Of a DNA stretch of 64,000 bases, positions 44,852-52,780 are shown piece by piece. A program made the translations under genes and the position numbers. Origin of the DNA: Eubacterium sp. MSJ-33 (GTDB lineage: Bacteria; Bacillota; Clostridia; Lachnospirales; Lachnospiraceae); the NCBI RefSeq assembly GCF_022174665.1, contig NZ_CP076562.1, positions 2,062,525 to 2,126,524 of the forward strand, in the 5' to 3' direction. Each line of letters opens with the position of its first letter. Position 1 is the stretch's first letter. The notes under the pieces are model-generated. The model did no database searches. It was not told the origin of the DNA and saw nothing but the letters and a program-made list of their open reading frames with translations.

Positions 44852-45562
44852 ATGAAACCAGAGATTTTATATGAGGATGCATATCTGATTGCCTGTGTGA
44901 AACCATATGGTGTATTGTCACAGGGAGACAAGGGCAATGATGAAGATATGATTACAAAAATCAAACATTACCTGTATGACCAAGATACATCGGAACAGGC
45001 AGAAGAACCATACGTTGCTGCGATACACCGGCTGGACCGTCCCGTAGGGGGTGTGATGATATTTGCAAAAACCCCGGAGATTGCAGCAAAACTGTCGGAT
45101 ATGCAGCAGGATGGTGAAATCGTGAAATACTATCAGGCGGTGATAACCGGTGAACTCCCCGATGCAGAGGGGGAGATGGTAGATTATCTTCTGCGGGATG
45201 GAAAGACGAATACAACGAAGGTTGTAAAAAAAGGCGAGAAGGGTGCGAAACGCGCGGAATTATATTATGAAGTTTTGGATGCGATGGATACGGATGATGG
45301 AACGCTCAGCTATGTGTTGATTGAACTTGTGACGGGCAGACACCATCAGATTCGGGCACAATTTGCAAGCCGTGGCTGTGGCATCTGGGGTGACACAAAG
45401 TATAATCCGAAATTCGCAAAGACAAAGCGTAAGTATAAGCAGATTGGTTTATTCTCCTCAAGGATGGAATTTACGCATCCGATTACAGGAGAAGAGATAG
45501 TAATCAAGAAGGAACCGGAGGGCGAGGCGTTTACGGTACTTGATTTAGATGAATTCGAATAA
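44852..45562 (+). CDS. RluA-family pseudouridine synthase
   Basis: 236 residues, no S4 domain. Signature [21 protein letters not shown] with the catalytic Asp in HRLDRPVGG, then [25 protein letters not shown], and the C-terminal [15 protein letters not shown]. The enzyme converts uridine to pseudouridine in rRNA or tRNA; the target cannot be told. It is followed at 26 bases by the ProRS gene and probably shares a transcript. Confidence 0.93.
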   Translation: MKPEILYEDAYLIACVKPYGVLSQGDKGNDEDMITKIKHYLYDQDTSEQAEEPYVAAIHRLDRPVGGVMIFAKTPEIAAKLSDMQQDGEIVKYYQAVITGELPDAEGEMVDYLLRDGKTNTTKVVKKGEKGAKRAELYYEVLDAMDTDDGTLSYVLIELVTGRHHQIRAQFASRGCGIWGDTKYNPKFAKTKRKYKQIGLFSSRMEFTHPITGEEIVIKKEPEGEAFTVLDLDEFE

Positions 45563-45587
45563 AGTGGAAATAGAAAGGACAAGAAAA

Positions 45588-47024
45588 ATGGCAAAGGACA
45601 AGAAGTTAGTAGAGCATATTACAGCGATGGATGAGGATTTTGCACAGTGGTATACAGACGTTGTTCGTAAAGCAGAACTGTGTGATTACACAAGCGTAAA
45701 GGGATGTATGGTTTTTAAGCCGGCAGGTTATGCGATCTGGGAGTTGATTCAGAAGAATCTCGATGAGCGATTCAAGGCAACCGGTGTAGAGAACGTATAT
45801 CTTCCAATGTTTATTCCGGAGAGTCTGCTGGAGAAGGAGAAGGATCACGTCGAAGGATTCGCGCCGGAGGTTGCATGGGTAACACATGGCGGATTGAATG
45901 AACTGCAGGAGCGTCTCTGTGTCAGACCGACATCCGAGACATTGTTCTGTGATTTCTATTCTAAAGAGATTGAGAGTTATCGTGATCTTCCTAAGGTATA
46001 TAATCAGTGGTGTTCCGTTGTCCGTTGGGAGAAGGAGACAAGACCATTTCTTCGTTCGAGAGAGTTCCTGTGGCAGGAAGGCCATACCGCACATGCAACT
46101 GCTGAGGAGGCAGAGGCAAGAACTATCCAGATGCTGAATGTCTACGCTGATTTCTGTGAGGAAGTACTTGCAATTCCGGTTATCAAGGGACGTAAGACAG
46201 ATAAGGAGAAGTTTGCAGGTGCAGAGGCAACTTATACAATTGAGTCTCTGATGCATGACGGCAAGGCACTGCAGTCCGGAACGAGCCATAACTTCGGTGA
46301 CGGATTTGCAAGAGCGTTTGGCGTCCAGTATACAGATAAAGACAATAAGCTTCAGTATGTACATCAGACATCCTGGGGTATGACAACGAGAATGATTGGT
46401 GCTATCATCATGGTACATGGTGATGACAGCGGGCTGGTGCTTCCGCCAAAGGTAGCTCCAACACAGATTATGATTGTTCCAATCATGCAGAAGAAGGAAG
46501 GCGTGCTGGAGAAGGCAGAAGAACTTCGCAGTGTGCTTGCATCAAATTTCCGTGTGAAGGTTGACGATTCCGATAAGAGTCCCGGATTCAAGTTCGCGGA
46601 GCAGGAAGTAAAGGGTATTCCGCTTCGTGTTGAAGTAGGACCAAAGGATATTGAGGCAGGACAGGCAGTTGTTGTCCGCCGCGATACGAGAGAGAAGATC
46701 ATCGTACCATTTGACACACTGGCAGAGACTTGTGAGGCATTGCTTGCACAGATGCATGATGATATGTATGCAAAGGCAAAGGCACATCGTGATGCGAATA
46801 CACATGTTGCTAAAAACTGGGATGAGTTCACAGATATTCTGGAGAAAAAGCAGGGATTCATCAAAGCTATGTGGTGTGGAGAAGAAGCCTGTGAGACAGC
46901 CATTAAGGATGAAACAGGAGCTACAACGAGATGTATTCCGTTTGCACAGGAGAAGCTTGGCGATGTATGTGTACATTGTGGCAAGCCTGCAAAGCATATG
47001 GTTTATTTTGGAAAGGCATATTAA
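45588..47024 (+). CDS. proS: Prolyl-tRNA synthetase
   Basis: Charges tRNA-Pro in the cytoplasm. 478 residues from ATG 45588 (GAAAGGAC upstream). The short, archaeal/eukaryotic-type ProRS: class II motif 2 region [15 protein letters not shown] then [20 protein letters not shown], motif 3 near [20 protein letters not shown], and anticodon domain to ~400. A C-terminal Cys-rich end ([36 protein letters not shown]) fits the zinc-binding tail of this subclass. No INS editing domain is present. Confidence 0.96.
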   Translation: MAKDKKLVEHITAMDEDFAQWYTDVVRKAELCDYTSVKGCMVFKPAGYAIWELIQKNLDERFKATGVENVYLPMFIPESLLEKEKDHVEGFAPEVAWVTHGGLNELQERLCVRPTSETLFCDFYSKEIESYRDLPKVYNQWCSVVRWEKETRPFLRSREFLWQEGHTAHATAEEAEARTIQMLNVYADFCEEVLAIPVIKGRKTDKEKFAGAEATYTIESLMHDGKALQSGTSHNFGDGFARAFGVQYTDKDNKLQYVHQTSWGMTTRMIGAIIMVHGDDSGLVLPPKVAPTQIMIVPIMQKKEGVLEKAEELRSVLASNFRVKVDDSDKSPGFKFAEQEVKGIPLRVEVGPKDIEAGQAVVVRRDTREKIIVPFDTLAETCEALLAQMHDDMYAKAKAHRDANTHVAKNWDEFTDILEKKQGFIKAMWCGEEACETAIKDETGATTRCIPFAQEKLGDVCVHCGKPAKHMVYFGKAY

Positions 47025-47043
47025 AAATAGGAATTACGACATT

Positions 47044-47067
47044 TACCCTGCTGGTATCAGCAGGGTA
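47044..47067 (+). terminator. Hairpin after proS
   Basis: TACCCTGCTG (47044-47053) and CAGCAGGGTA (47058-47067), 10-bp perfect stem with GTAT loop, then GTTGTTT; T-run is weak, so partial readthrough into cca is possible. Confidence 0.7.
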
Positions 47068-47089
47068 GTTGTTTATCCGGGTGAAATAC

Positions 47090-48475
47090 ATGAAAATAGA
47101 TATTCCGACAGGTGCGGCATATATTTTACGACAATTGAATAAACATGGGTACGAGGCATATATTGTTGGTGGATGCGTGCGCGACAGTCTGCTCGGCAAG
47201 GAACCGAATGACTGGGATATTACAACTTCGGCGAAACCGGAGGAGGTTAAGTCGATTTTTCGTCGTACAATCGATACAGGAATCCAGCATGGAACGGTGA
47301 CGGTTTTGGTTGACCGGGAAGTTCTGGAGGATGGAAGCGGAAGACCGGTTAGTCATATCGATTATGCGTTTGAAGTGACAACGTATCGTGTTGATGGTGT
47401 CTATACCGATCATCGGCGCCCGGAATCGGTTTGTTTCACGGCAAGTCTCGAAGAGGATCTGAAACGGCGGGATTTTACAATCAATGCGATGGCATACAAC
47501 CCGGAGCAGGGCGTGATTGATATCTTCGGTGGACAGGAAGACCTGAAACGCGGAATTGTTCGGTGCGTAGGATGCGCTTCCGAGCGGTTCGATGAGGATG
47601 CACTTCGTATTCTGCGTGCTGTCCGGTTTGCGGCACAGCTTGATTTTGTAATTGAGGAAGCAACGCGGACTGCTATGCGGAAGCAGGCAAAATTTTTGCG
47701 AGATATCAGTGCGGAGCGTATCTGTACGGAACTTACAAAGATGATTGTGTCGAAACATCCGGAGCGGTTGGAAGAAGCGTATGAGTTGGGCCTGACCGGT
47801 ATATTTTTGCCGGAGTTTGACCGGATGATGCAGACACCACAGAACAACCCCTATCATCTGTATGATGTCGGACATCATACACTGAAGGTCGTGCAGGCGG
47901 TTTCTGCTACAACGGTACTTCGCTATGCAGCGCTGCTGCATGATGTTGGAAAACCGGAATGCAAGACGACAGATGACACGGGGGTGGATCATTTTTATGG
48001 ACATCAGGAAATTTCTGCAAAGATCGCGCGTACGATTCTGCGTCGCCTGAAATTGGATAATGATACGATCGATCAGGTCTGCAGGCTGGTAAAAAATCAT
48101 GATTATGGACTTTCCGGGGACGGACCGGGTATGAAGAGCTTTCGCCGGTTTGTAGCACAACTTGGTGCAGAGCATTTCGAAGATTTTCTGGAGATACGCA
48201 AAGGTGATATGGCAGGGCAGAGTGGATATCATCTCGAACAGCGCAGGCAGGTGATTGTGCATATGGAAGCAATGTATGCGGAGATCATAGAACAGAAACA
48301 ATGTCTGAAACTGTCGGAGCTTGCAATCGGTGGAAAAGATCTGATTGCAATCGGTGTAAAACCCGGACCGGATATGGGACGGATTTTGAAAGCACTGCTG
48401 GATCGGGTACTTGAAGAGCCGGAATTAAATACAAGTGAACAATTATTGGCGATTGTAAAGGAATCGTATCTATAG
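47090..48475 (+). CDS. cca: CCA-adding tRNA nucleotidyltransferase with HD domain
   Basis: 461 residues from ATG 47090 (frame open earlier to 47069, inside the hairpin's edge). Adds or repairs the tRNA 3' CCA. Nucleotidyltransferase head YIVGGCVRDSLLGKEPNDWDITTSA (metal Asp pair DWD), RRDFTINAMAYN, then RFDEDALRILRAVRFAAQLDF, and an HD domain AALLHDVGKPECK with YGHQEISAKIA. A class II enzyme; whether it makes CCA or only part of it cannot be read off. Confidence 0.93.
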   Translation: MKIDIPTGAAYILRQLNKHGYEAYIVGGCVRDSLLGKEPNDWDITTSAKPEEVKSIFRRTIDTGIQHGTVTVLVDREVLEDGSGRPVSHIDYAFEVTTYRVDGVYTDHRRPESVCFTASLEEDLKRRDFTINAMAYNPEQGVIDIFGGQEDLKRGIVRCVGCASERFDEDALRILRAVRFAAQLDFVIEEATRTAMRKQAKFLRDISAERICTELTKMIVSKHPERLEEAYELGLTGIFLPEFDRMMQTPQNNPYHLYDVGHHTLKVVQAVSATTVLRYAALLHDVGKPECKTTDDTGVDHFYGHQEISAKIARTILRRLKLDNDTIDQVCRLVKNHDYGLSGDGPGMKSFRRFVAQLGAEHFEDFLEIRKGDMAGQSGYHLEQRRQVIVHMEAMYAEIIEQKQCLKLSELAIGGKDLIAIGVKPGPDMGRILKALLDRVLEEPELNTSEQLLAIVKESYL

Positions 48476-48503
48476 ATGCAGACAAACAATCGGAATGAAA
48501 CAG

Positions 48504-48552
48504 CCTCTCCCGGCATACAATTAACAAGACTGATGTTGGGAGGGGATTTTTT
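48504..48552 (+). terminator. Hairpin overlapping the cotS-like ribosome site
   Basis: CCTCTCCC (48504-48511) pairs with GGGAGGGG (48538-48545), followed by ATTTTTT directly abutting the GTG start. The same GGGAGGGG is the next gene's ribosome site. Confidence 0.6.
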
Positions 48553-49545
48553 GTGGCTGAAAAAATGTCGGAAGTGTTCGAGATGTACGATGTGAGATTG
48601 GATCACATAGGACGGGGGCGGGGAGCGATGGTGCTGTATACGGACAAGGGGGTTCGGCAGGTGCGAGCAGCAGAAGTGAGCGAGAAGAGGCTTCAGGCGG
48701 AATATGAATTCAAAGAGAATATGTATGCGGCAGGGTTTAAAAATATTGACCGTCTGGTGAAAAACAACGAAGATGAGCTGATCACCTATGACAGGTATGG
48801 AAATCCGTTTGTGATGCGCATGTATTTTGATGGACGGGAAATGAATGTTATGAACAAAAACGAAGTATTACATGCAGTTGACAATCTCATTTTGCTGCAT
48901 CGAGCGGGACGAGAGGTGTGGCAGGCAGTTGACCGGGATATGCAGATTCGGGAAAAAAATGATGTCAAACGGCGAAACCGGGAGCTGAAACGTGTATATA
49001 ATTATATTTCGAAGCAGAGTCCAAAGCGGGAGTTCGAAGCTCTGTTTATACGGGCATTTCCGTATTTCTATGAGCAAGGACTGCAGTGTGAGCGGATGTT
49101 AAATACAGAGCCAAAAGAATGTCGGCATCTGGGGTATTGCCATGGGTCTTATAATCATCACAGCGTACTTATATGTGGCGGTGGCACGGACCGACAGGCA
49201 GCAACAATCAATTTTGAAAAGTATCATGTGGGCAACCAGCTTCAGGACCTGTATTATTTTATACGAAAGACTGTAGAGAAAAATGGATACACCTATGCAT
49301 TGCTGCAGGCGATTCTGGAGCGGTATCAAGAGGGGATTTTACTGCAACAGGACGATATCGAATACATTCAGGGACTGTATCGATATCCGGAAAAATTCTA
49401 TAAGTTATCAAATCAGTATATGAATGGTTCTAAGGCAAGAATTTCTCCGAAAATGGTCGAAAAACTGAACCGGATAATAGTGGAGGAAGAAAAGAAGCAG
49501 AATCTGTTAGAGAAACTATCTTCATATAATATCTCGAAAAAATGA
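48553..49545 (+). CDS. CotS-family kinase-like protein
   Basis: 330 residues from GTG 48553 (GGGAGGGG upstream). A protein-kinase/APH-like fold: YFDGREMNVMNKNEV hinge region, YCHGSYNHHSVLI in place of the catalytic HGDxxxxN loop, NFEKYHVGNQLQDLYYFIRK as the metal-binding equivalent, and a basic C-terminus. The catalytic Asp of the HGD motif is Ser here, so kinase activity is doubtful. CotS-type proteins occur in spore coats of Bacilli and Clostridia, suggesting a sporulating ancestor or host. Confidence 0.85.
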   Translation: MAEKMSEVFEMYDVRLDHIGRGRGAMVLYTDKGVRQVRAAEVSEKRLQAEYEFKENMYAAGFKNIDRLVKNNEDELITYDRYGNPFVMRMYFDGREMNVMNKNEVLHAVDNLILLHRAGREVWQAVDRDMQIREKNDVKRRNRELKRVYNYISKQSPKREFEALFIRAFPYFYEQGLQCERMLNTEPKECRHLGYCHGSYNHHSVLICGGGTDRQAATINFEKYHVGNQLQDLYYFIRKTVEKNGYTYALLQAILERYQEGILLQQDDIEYIQGLYRYPEKFYKLSNQYMNGSKARISPKMVEKLNRIIVEEEKKQNLLEKLSSYNISKK

Positions 49546-49555
49546 ATATATAATC

Positions 49556-49584
49556 TTCACATTTGCAAAATAATCTTGTATAAT
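49556..49584 (+). promoter_or_regulatory. Promoter of the PEGA lipoprotein gene
   Basis: TTCACA (49556-49561), 17-base spacer, TATAAT (49579-49584), 20 bases before the start. Confidence 0.7.
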
Positions 49585-49604
49585 ACAGAAGTTAAGGTGG
49601 TTTT

Positions 49605-50948
49605 ATGGATAAGCGGAAAATACGATATGGATTCGTTGTGTTGTTACTGGCATTTGTGTTAGCGGGCTGTGGGCAGGAAAAGAAGAATGATGTCAAAGTC
49701 TATGAGAACACAGAGGAAGTCACGACTGATCATGCAGAGGCTTCCATGACGGCAATCATAACGAGCATGGACATGGAGAATAATCAGATGCATTTTGTAT
49801 CAGTGCCGGATGGTGCCGATATAGCATTGCAGTATCATGGCGGTGTGCGTGTGAGCGATACGCAGGGCACAGACATCGGCATTGCGAATATTGCCTGTGG
49901 AAGTGTGGTTGATATCGTTTATTATTCCGACACAGAAAAACTAATCAGTATTGCGAAGAATGCAAAAGTGAAAACTTATACGGGCGTGAAAAAATTCGCA
50001 TATCGCCAGGATAAGAATATCGCTGCATATAACGGAAATAGCATAAAGGTGGCTGATTATACGCAGGTATTTGACGGAGATCAAGCAGTTTCTCTGGCAG
50101 ATGTCAATACCGAGGATGAGGTTACTTTGTCTGTATGGAACGGAACACTGGTATCGGTTGTGATCACAAAAGGGCATGGTTATGTCCGTCTGCTGAATCA
50201 GGGAACATATATTGGTGGATTCGTGGAGATTGGGAAAGATGTGATTGTGCCGGTGACGGCAGATATGCTTGTGGCCGTGGGCGAGGGTGAGTATACACTT
50301 CGTATCAGCAAAAACGGATATTCAGGAGAGAAGAGTATTCGTATTACGAAAGACCGGGAGATGAATGTAGATCTCTCGGATGTTGCAATTCCGTCCGGAA
50401 CGGTGACATTTTCAGTTTCTCCGGATAATGCAGGAGAGGTGATTAAGGTAGATGGGGAGGAAATTGCGAACCGAACCTATACCGGGTTATATGGTGAACA
50501 CCAGCTTAGTATCACGGCAGATGGATATGATAGTTTCCGTGGAAGTTTTAAGATCACGGAGACAATGAAGACCCTGCGGGTAACTTTGCAGCAGGAGACC
50601 ACGGAGGAAACAACGGAAACATCTGAGGAAACTACTACACAGGAAGAACAGACGACACAGACAGATCAAACAACGCAAAGTGTGCAGACGACCACACAAG
50701 ATGGACAGACGACGGAGTCGGTGGAGCAGGGGAATAAAATTACGATTAAAAAACCGGAAGGAGTCGGTGTATATTTCGATGGAGATTATGTCGGGATCGC
50801 ACCGGTGTCGATAAAAAAGGCAGCGGGAACGCACACGATTACCTTATATAAAGCCGGTTATTTGATAAAAAGTTACACAATACAAGCCGAAGATAACGGC
50901 AAAGATGATGAATATAGCTACGCGGATTTGATATCCGTGCTGGACTAA
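49605..50948 (+). CDS. PEGA-domain lipoprotein
   Basis: 447 residues. Lipobox LAGC with Cys22 after MDKRKIRYGFVVLLLAFV. Residues ~45-185 are beta-rich. PEGA-like repeats at ~195-255, ~260-330 (TVTFSVSPDNAGEVIKVDG, GEHQLSITADGYDSF) and ~373-430 (GVYFDGDYVGIAPVSIKKAA, GTHTITLYKAGY). A Thr/Gln-rich spacer of ~45 residues (TTEETTETSEETTTQEEQTT and on) precedes the last repeat. Probably a surface-anchored adaptor binding cell-wall or exported glycans. No catalytic residues. Confidence 0.85.
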   Translation: MDKRKIRYGFVVLLLAFVLAGCGQEKKNDVKVYENTEEVTTDHAEASMTAIITSMDMENNQMHFVSVPDGADIALQYHGGVRVSDTQGTDIGIANIACGSVVDIVYYSDTEKLISIAKNAKVKTYTGVKKFAYRQDKNIAAYNGNSIKVADYTQVFDGDQAVSLADVNTEDEVTLSVWNGTLVSVVITKGHGYVRLLNQGTYIGGFVEIGKDVIVPVTADMLVAVGEGEYTLRISKNGYSGEKSIRITKDREMNVDLSDVAIPSGTVTFSVSPDNAGEVIKVDGEEIANRTYTGLYGEHQLSITADGYDSFRGSFKITETMKTLRVTLQQETTEETTETSEETTTQEEQTTQTDQTTQSVQTTTQDGQTTESVEQGNKITIKKPEGVGVYFDGDYVGIAPVSIKKAAGTHTITLYKAGYLIKSYTIQAEDNGKDDEYSYADLISVLD

Positions 50949-50965
50949 ATATTAGGAGGAACATC

Positions 50966-52699
50966 ATGGACATGGATTACAAGAAGGTTTATGAAGAATG
51001 GCTGACAAACCCGTTTTTTGATGAAGCAACAAGACAGGAGCTGGCTGCAATCAAGGATGACGAGAAAGAAATCAAAGAGCGTTTTTATACGGATCTTGAA
51101 TTCGGAACAGCCGGATTGCGCGGTATTATAGGTGCCGGTACAAACCGCATGAATAATTATATTGTTGCAAAGGCGACACAGGGGCTTGCAAATTACATCA
51201 AGATGCGTAAGAAGCAGGCGAAGGGTGTTGCGATTGCCTATGATTCCAGACATTGTTCACCGGAGTTTGCAGATGTGGCAGCATTGTGCCTGGCTGCAAA
51301 CGGTATTAAAGCATATGTATTCGAGTCACTTCGTCCAACACCGGAACTATCTTTTGCAGTTCGTTATCTGGGCTGTGTGGCAGGAATCAATGTAACAGCC
51401 AGCCACAACCCACCGGAGTATAACGGATATAAGGTGTACTGGGAAGATGGTGCACAGATCACACCTCCACATGATGCGGGTATTATGCGCGAAGTAAAAG
51501 CAATTTCCGTTCAGGATGCTGTTACAATGCCGAAGCAGGAAGCAATCCATGAGGGCTTGTATGAGGTAATCGGCAAAGAAATCGATGATGCATATATGGC
51601 AGAACTGAAGAAGCTAGTTCTGCATCAGGAGTGCATCGACAAATACGGAAAAGAATTGAAGATTGTATATACACCATTACATGGCACAGGAAATATTCCG
51701 GCAAGAAGAATCCTTCGCGAGCTTGGATTTGAGAATGTATATGTAGTTCCAGAGCAGGAACTGCCGGATGGCGATTTCCCAACTGTAAGCTATCCGAACC
51801 CGGAAGCAGCAGAGGCGTTCGAACTTGCGCTTGCACTTGCGAAGCATCATGATGCAGATCTCGTTCTCGCAACGGATCCGGATGCAGACCGTCTCGGTGT
51901 ATATGTGAAGGATAAGGATGGTGAGTATCACTGCCTGACCGGAAATATGTCAGGAAGCCTGCTTGCAGAATATGAGCTCAGCCAGATCAAGGCGACAAGA
52001 GGTCTGCCGAAGGATGGTGCACTGATTAAGTCTATCGTTACAACAAACCTTGTAAATGAGATGGCAAAGAGCTATGGTGTAAAGCTGGTTGAAGTTCTGA
52101 CCGGATTTAAGTTTATCGGTCAGAAGATGTTAGAGTTCGAGACAAAACATACAGGCACGTATCTCTTTGGATTTGAGGAGAGCTACGGATGCCTGATCGG
52201 TACACATGCCAGAGATAAGGATGCGATCGTAGCAACGATGGCGCTTTGTGAGGCAGCAGCATATTACCGATCACAGGGCAAGACGTTGTGGGATGCTATG
52301 ATTGATATCTACGAGAAGTATGGTTATCATGTGGATGCAATCCATACACTGACCTTAAAGGGTATCGAAGGTCTCGAGAAGATTAAGAGTATCATGGAGC
52401 AGTTAAAGTCCCACACACCGAAGGAGATTGCGGGCTTAGAAGTACTCTGGGCACGTAATTATGACAATGATACAGCGACAAATATGAGGAATAAGGCGGT
52501 TATTCCAACCGGACTTCCAAAGTCAAACGTTGTATATTACGAGCTTGAAGGTGGCGCATGGCTTTGCGTCCGCCCGTCCGGTACAGAGCCAAAGATCAAG
52601 TTCTATTACGGTGTTATTGGTAAGGATTTTGACGATGCACAGCAGAAGTCAGAGGAATTTGGCGAAGCAGTCAATAAGATGATTGAATATATGATGTAA
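50966..52699 (+). CDS. Phosphoglucomutase/phosphomannomutase
   Basis: Interconverts hexose 1- and 6-phosphates, feeding nucleotide-sugar synthesis. 577 residues, the long bacterial alpha-PGM class. Phosphoserine loop VTASHNPPEYNGYKVYWEDG (~145-165), metal loop LATDPDADRLGVYV (~297-310), sugar-binding FGFEESYGCLIGTHARDKDA (~402-420) and phosphate-binding RPSGTEPKIKFYY near the end. AGGAGGAAC precedes the ATG. With pgi it links glycolysis to the glycan genes in this window. Confidence 0.95.
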   Translation: MDMDYKKVYEEWLTNPFFDEATRQELAAIKDDEKEIKERFYTDLEFGTAGLRGIIGAGTNRMNNYIVAKATQGLANYIKMRKKQAKGVAIAYDSRHCSPEFADVAALCLAANGIKAYVFESLRPTPELSFAVRYLGCVAGINVTASHNPPEYNGYKVYWEDGAQITPPHDAGIMREVKAISVQDAVTMPKQEAIHEGLYEVIGKEIDDAYMAELKKLVLHQECIDKYGKELKIVYTPLHGTGNIPARRILRELGFENVYVVPEQELPDGDFPTVSYPNPEAAEAFELALALAKHHDADLVLATDPDADRLGVYVKDKDGEYHCLTGNMSGSLLAEYELSQIKATRGLPKDGALIKSIVTTNLVNEMAKSYGVKLVEVLTGFKFIGQKMLEFETKHTGTYLFGFEESYGCLIGTHARDKDAIVATMALCEAAAYYRSQGKTLWDAMIDIYEKYGYHVDAIHTLTLKGIEGLEKIKSIMEQLKSHTPKEIAGLEVLWARNYDNDTATNMRNKAVIPTGLPKSNVVYYELEGGAWLCVRPSGTEPKIKFYYGVIGKDFDDAQQKSEEFGEAVNKMIEYMM

Positions 52700-52706
52700 G
52701 AGTTTG

Positions 52707-52749
52707 AAAGCGGTTTCGGGAACCCGAAGGGTGAAGAAATCGCTTTTAC
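52707..52749 (+). terminator. Terminator after phosphoglucomutase
   Basis: AAAGCGGTTTC (52707-52717) pairs with GAAATCGCTTT (52736-52746), one G-T pair, with an inner TTCGGG/CCCGAA hairpin; the T run is short. Confidence 0.7.
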
Positions 52750-52780
52750 TTATAATGAAAGAAAATGAAGGGAAGACGAC

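Noticed and set aside
50590-50735. Tandem DNA repeat in the PEGA lipoprotein gene
   Set aside because: The Thr/Gln-rich stretch is low complexity at protein level but has no exact repeat unit in the DNA.
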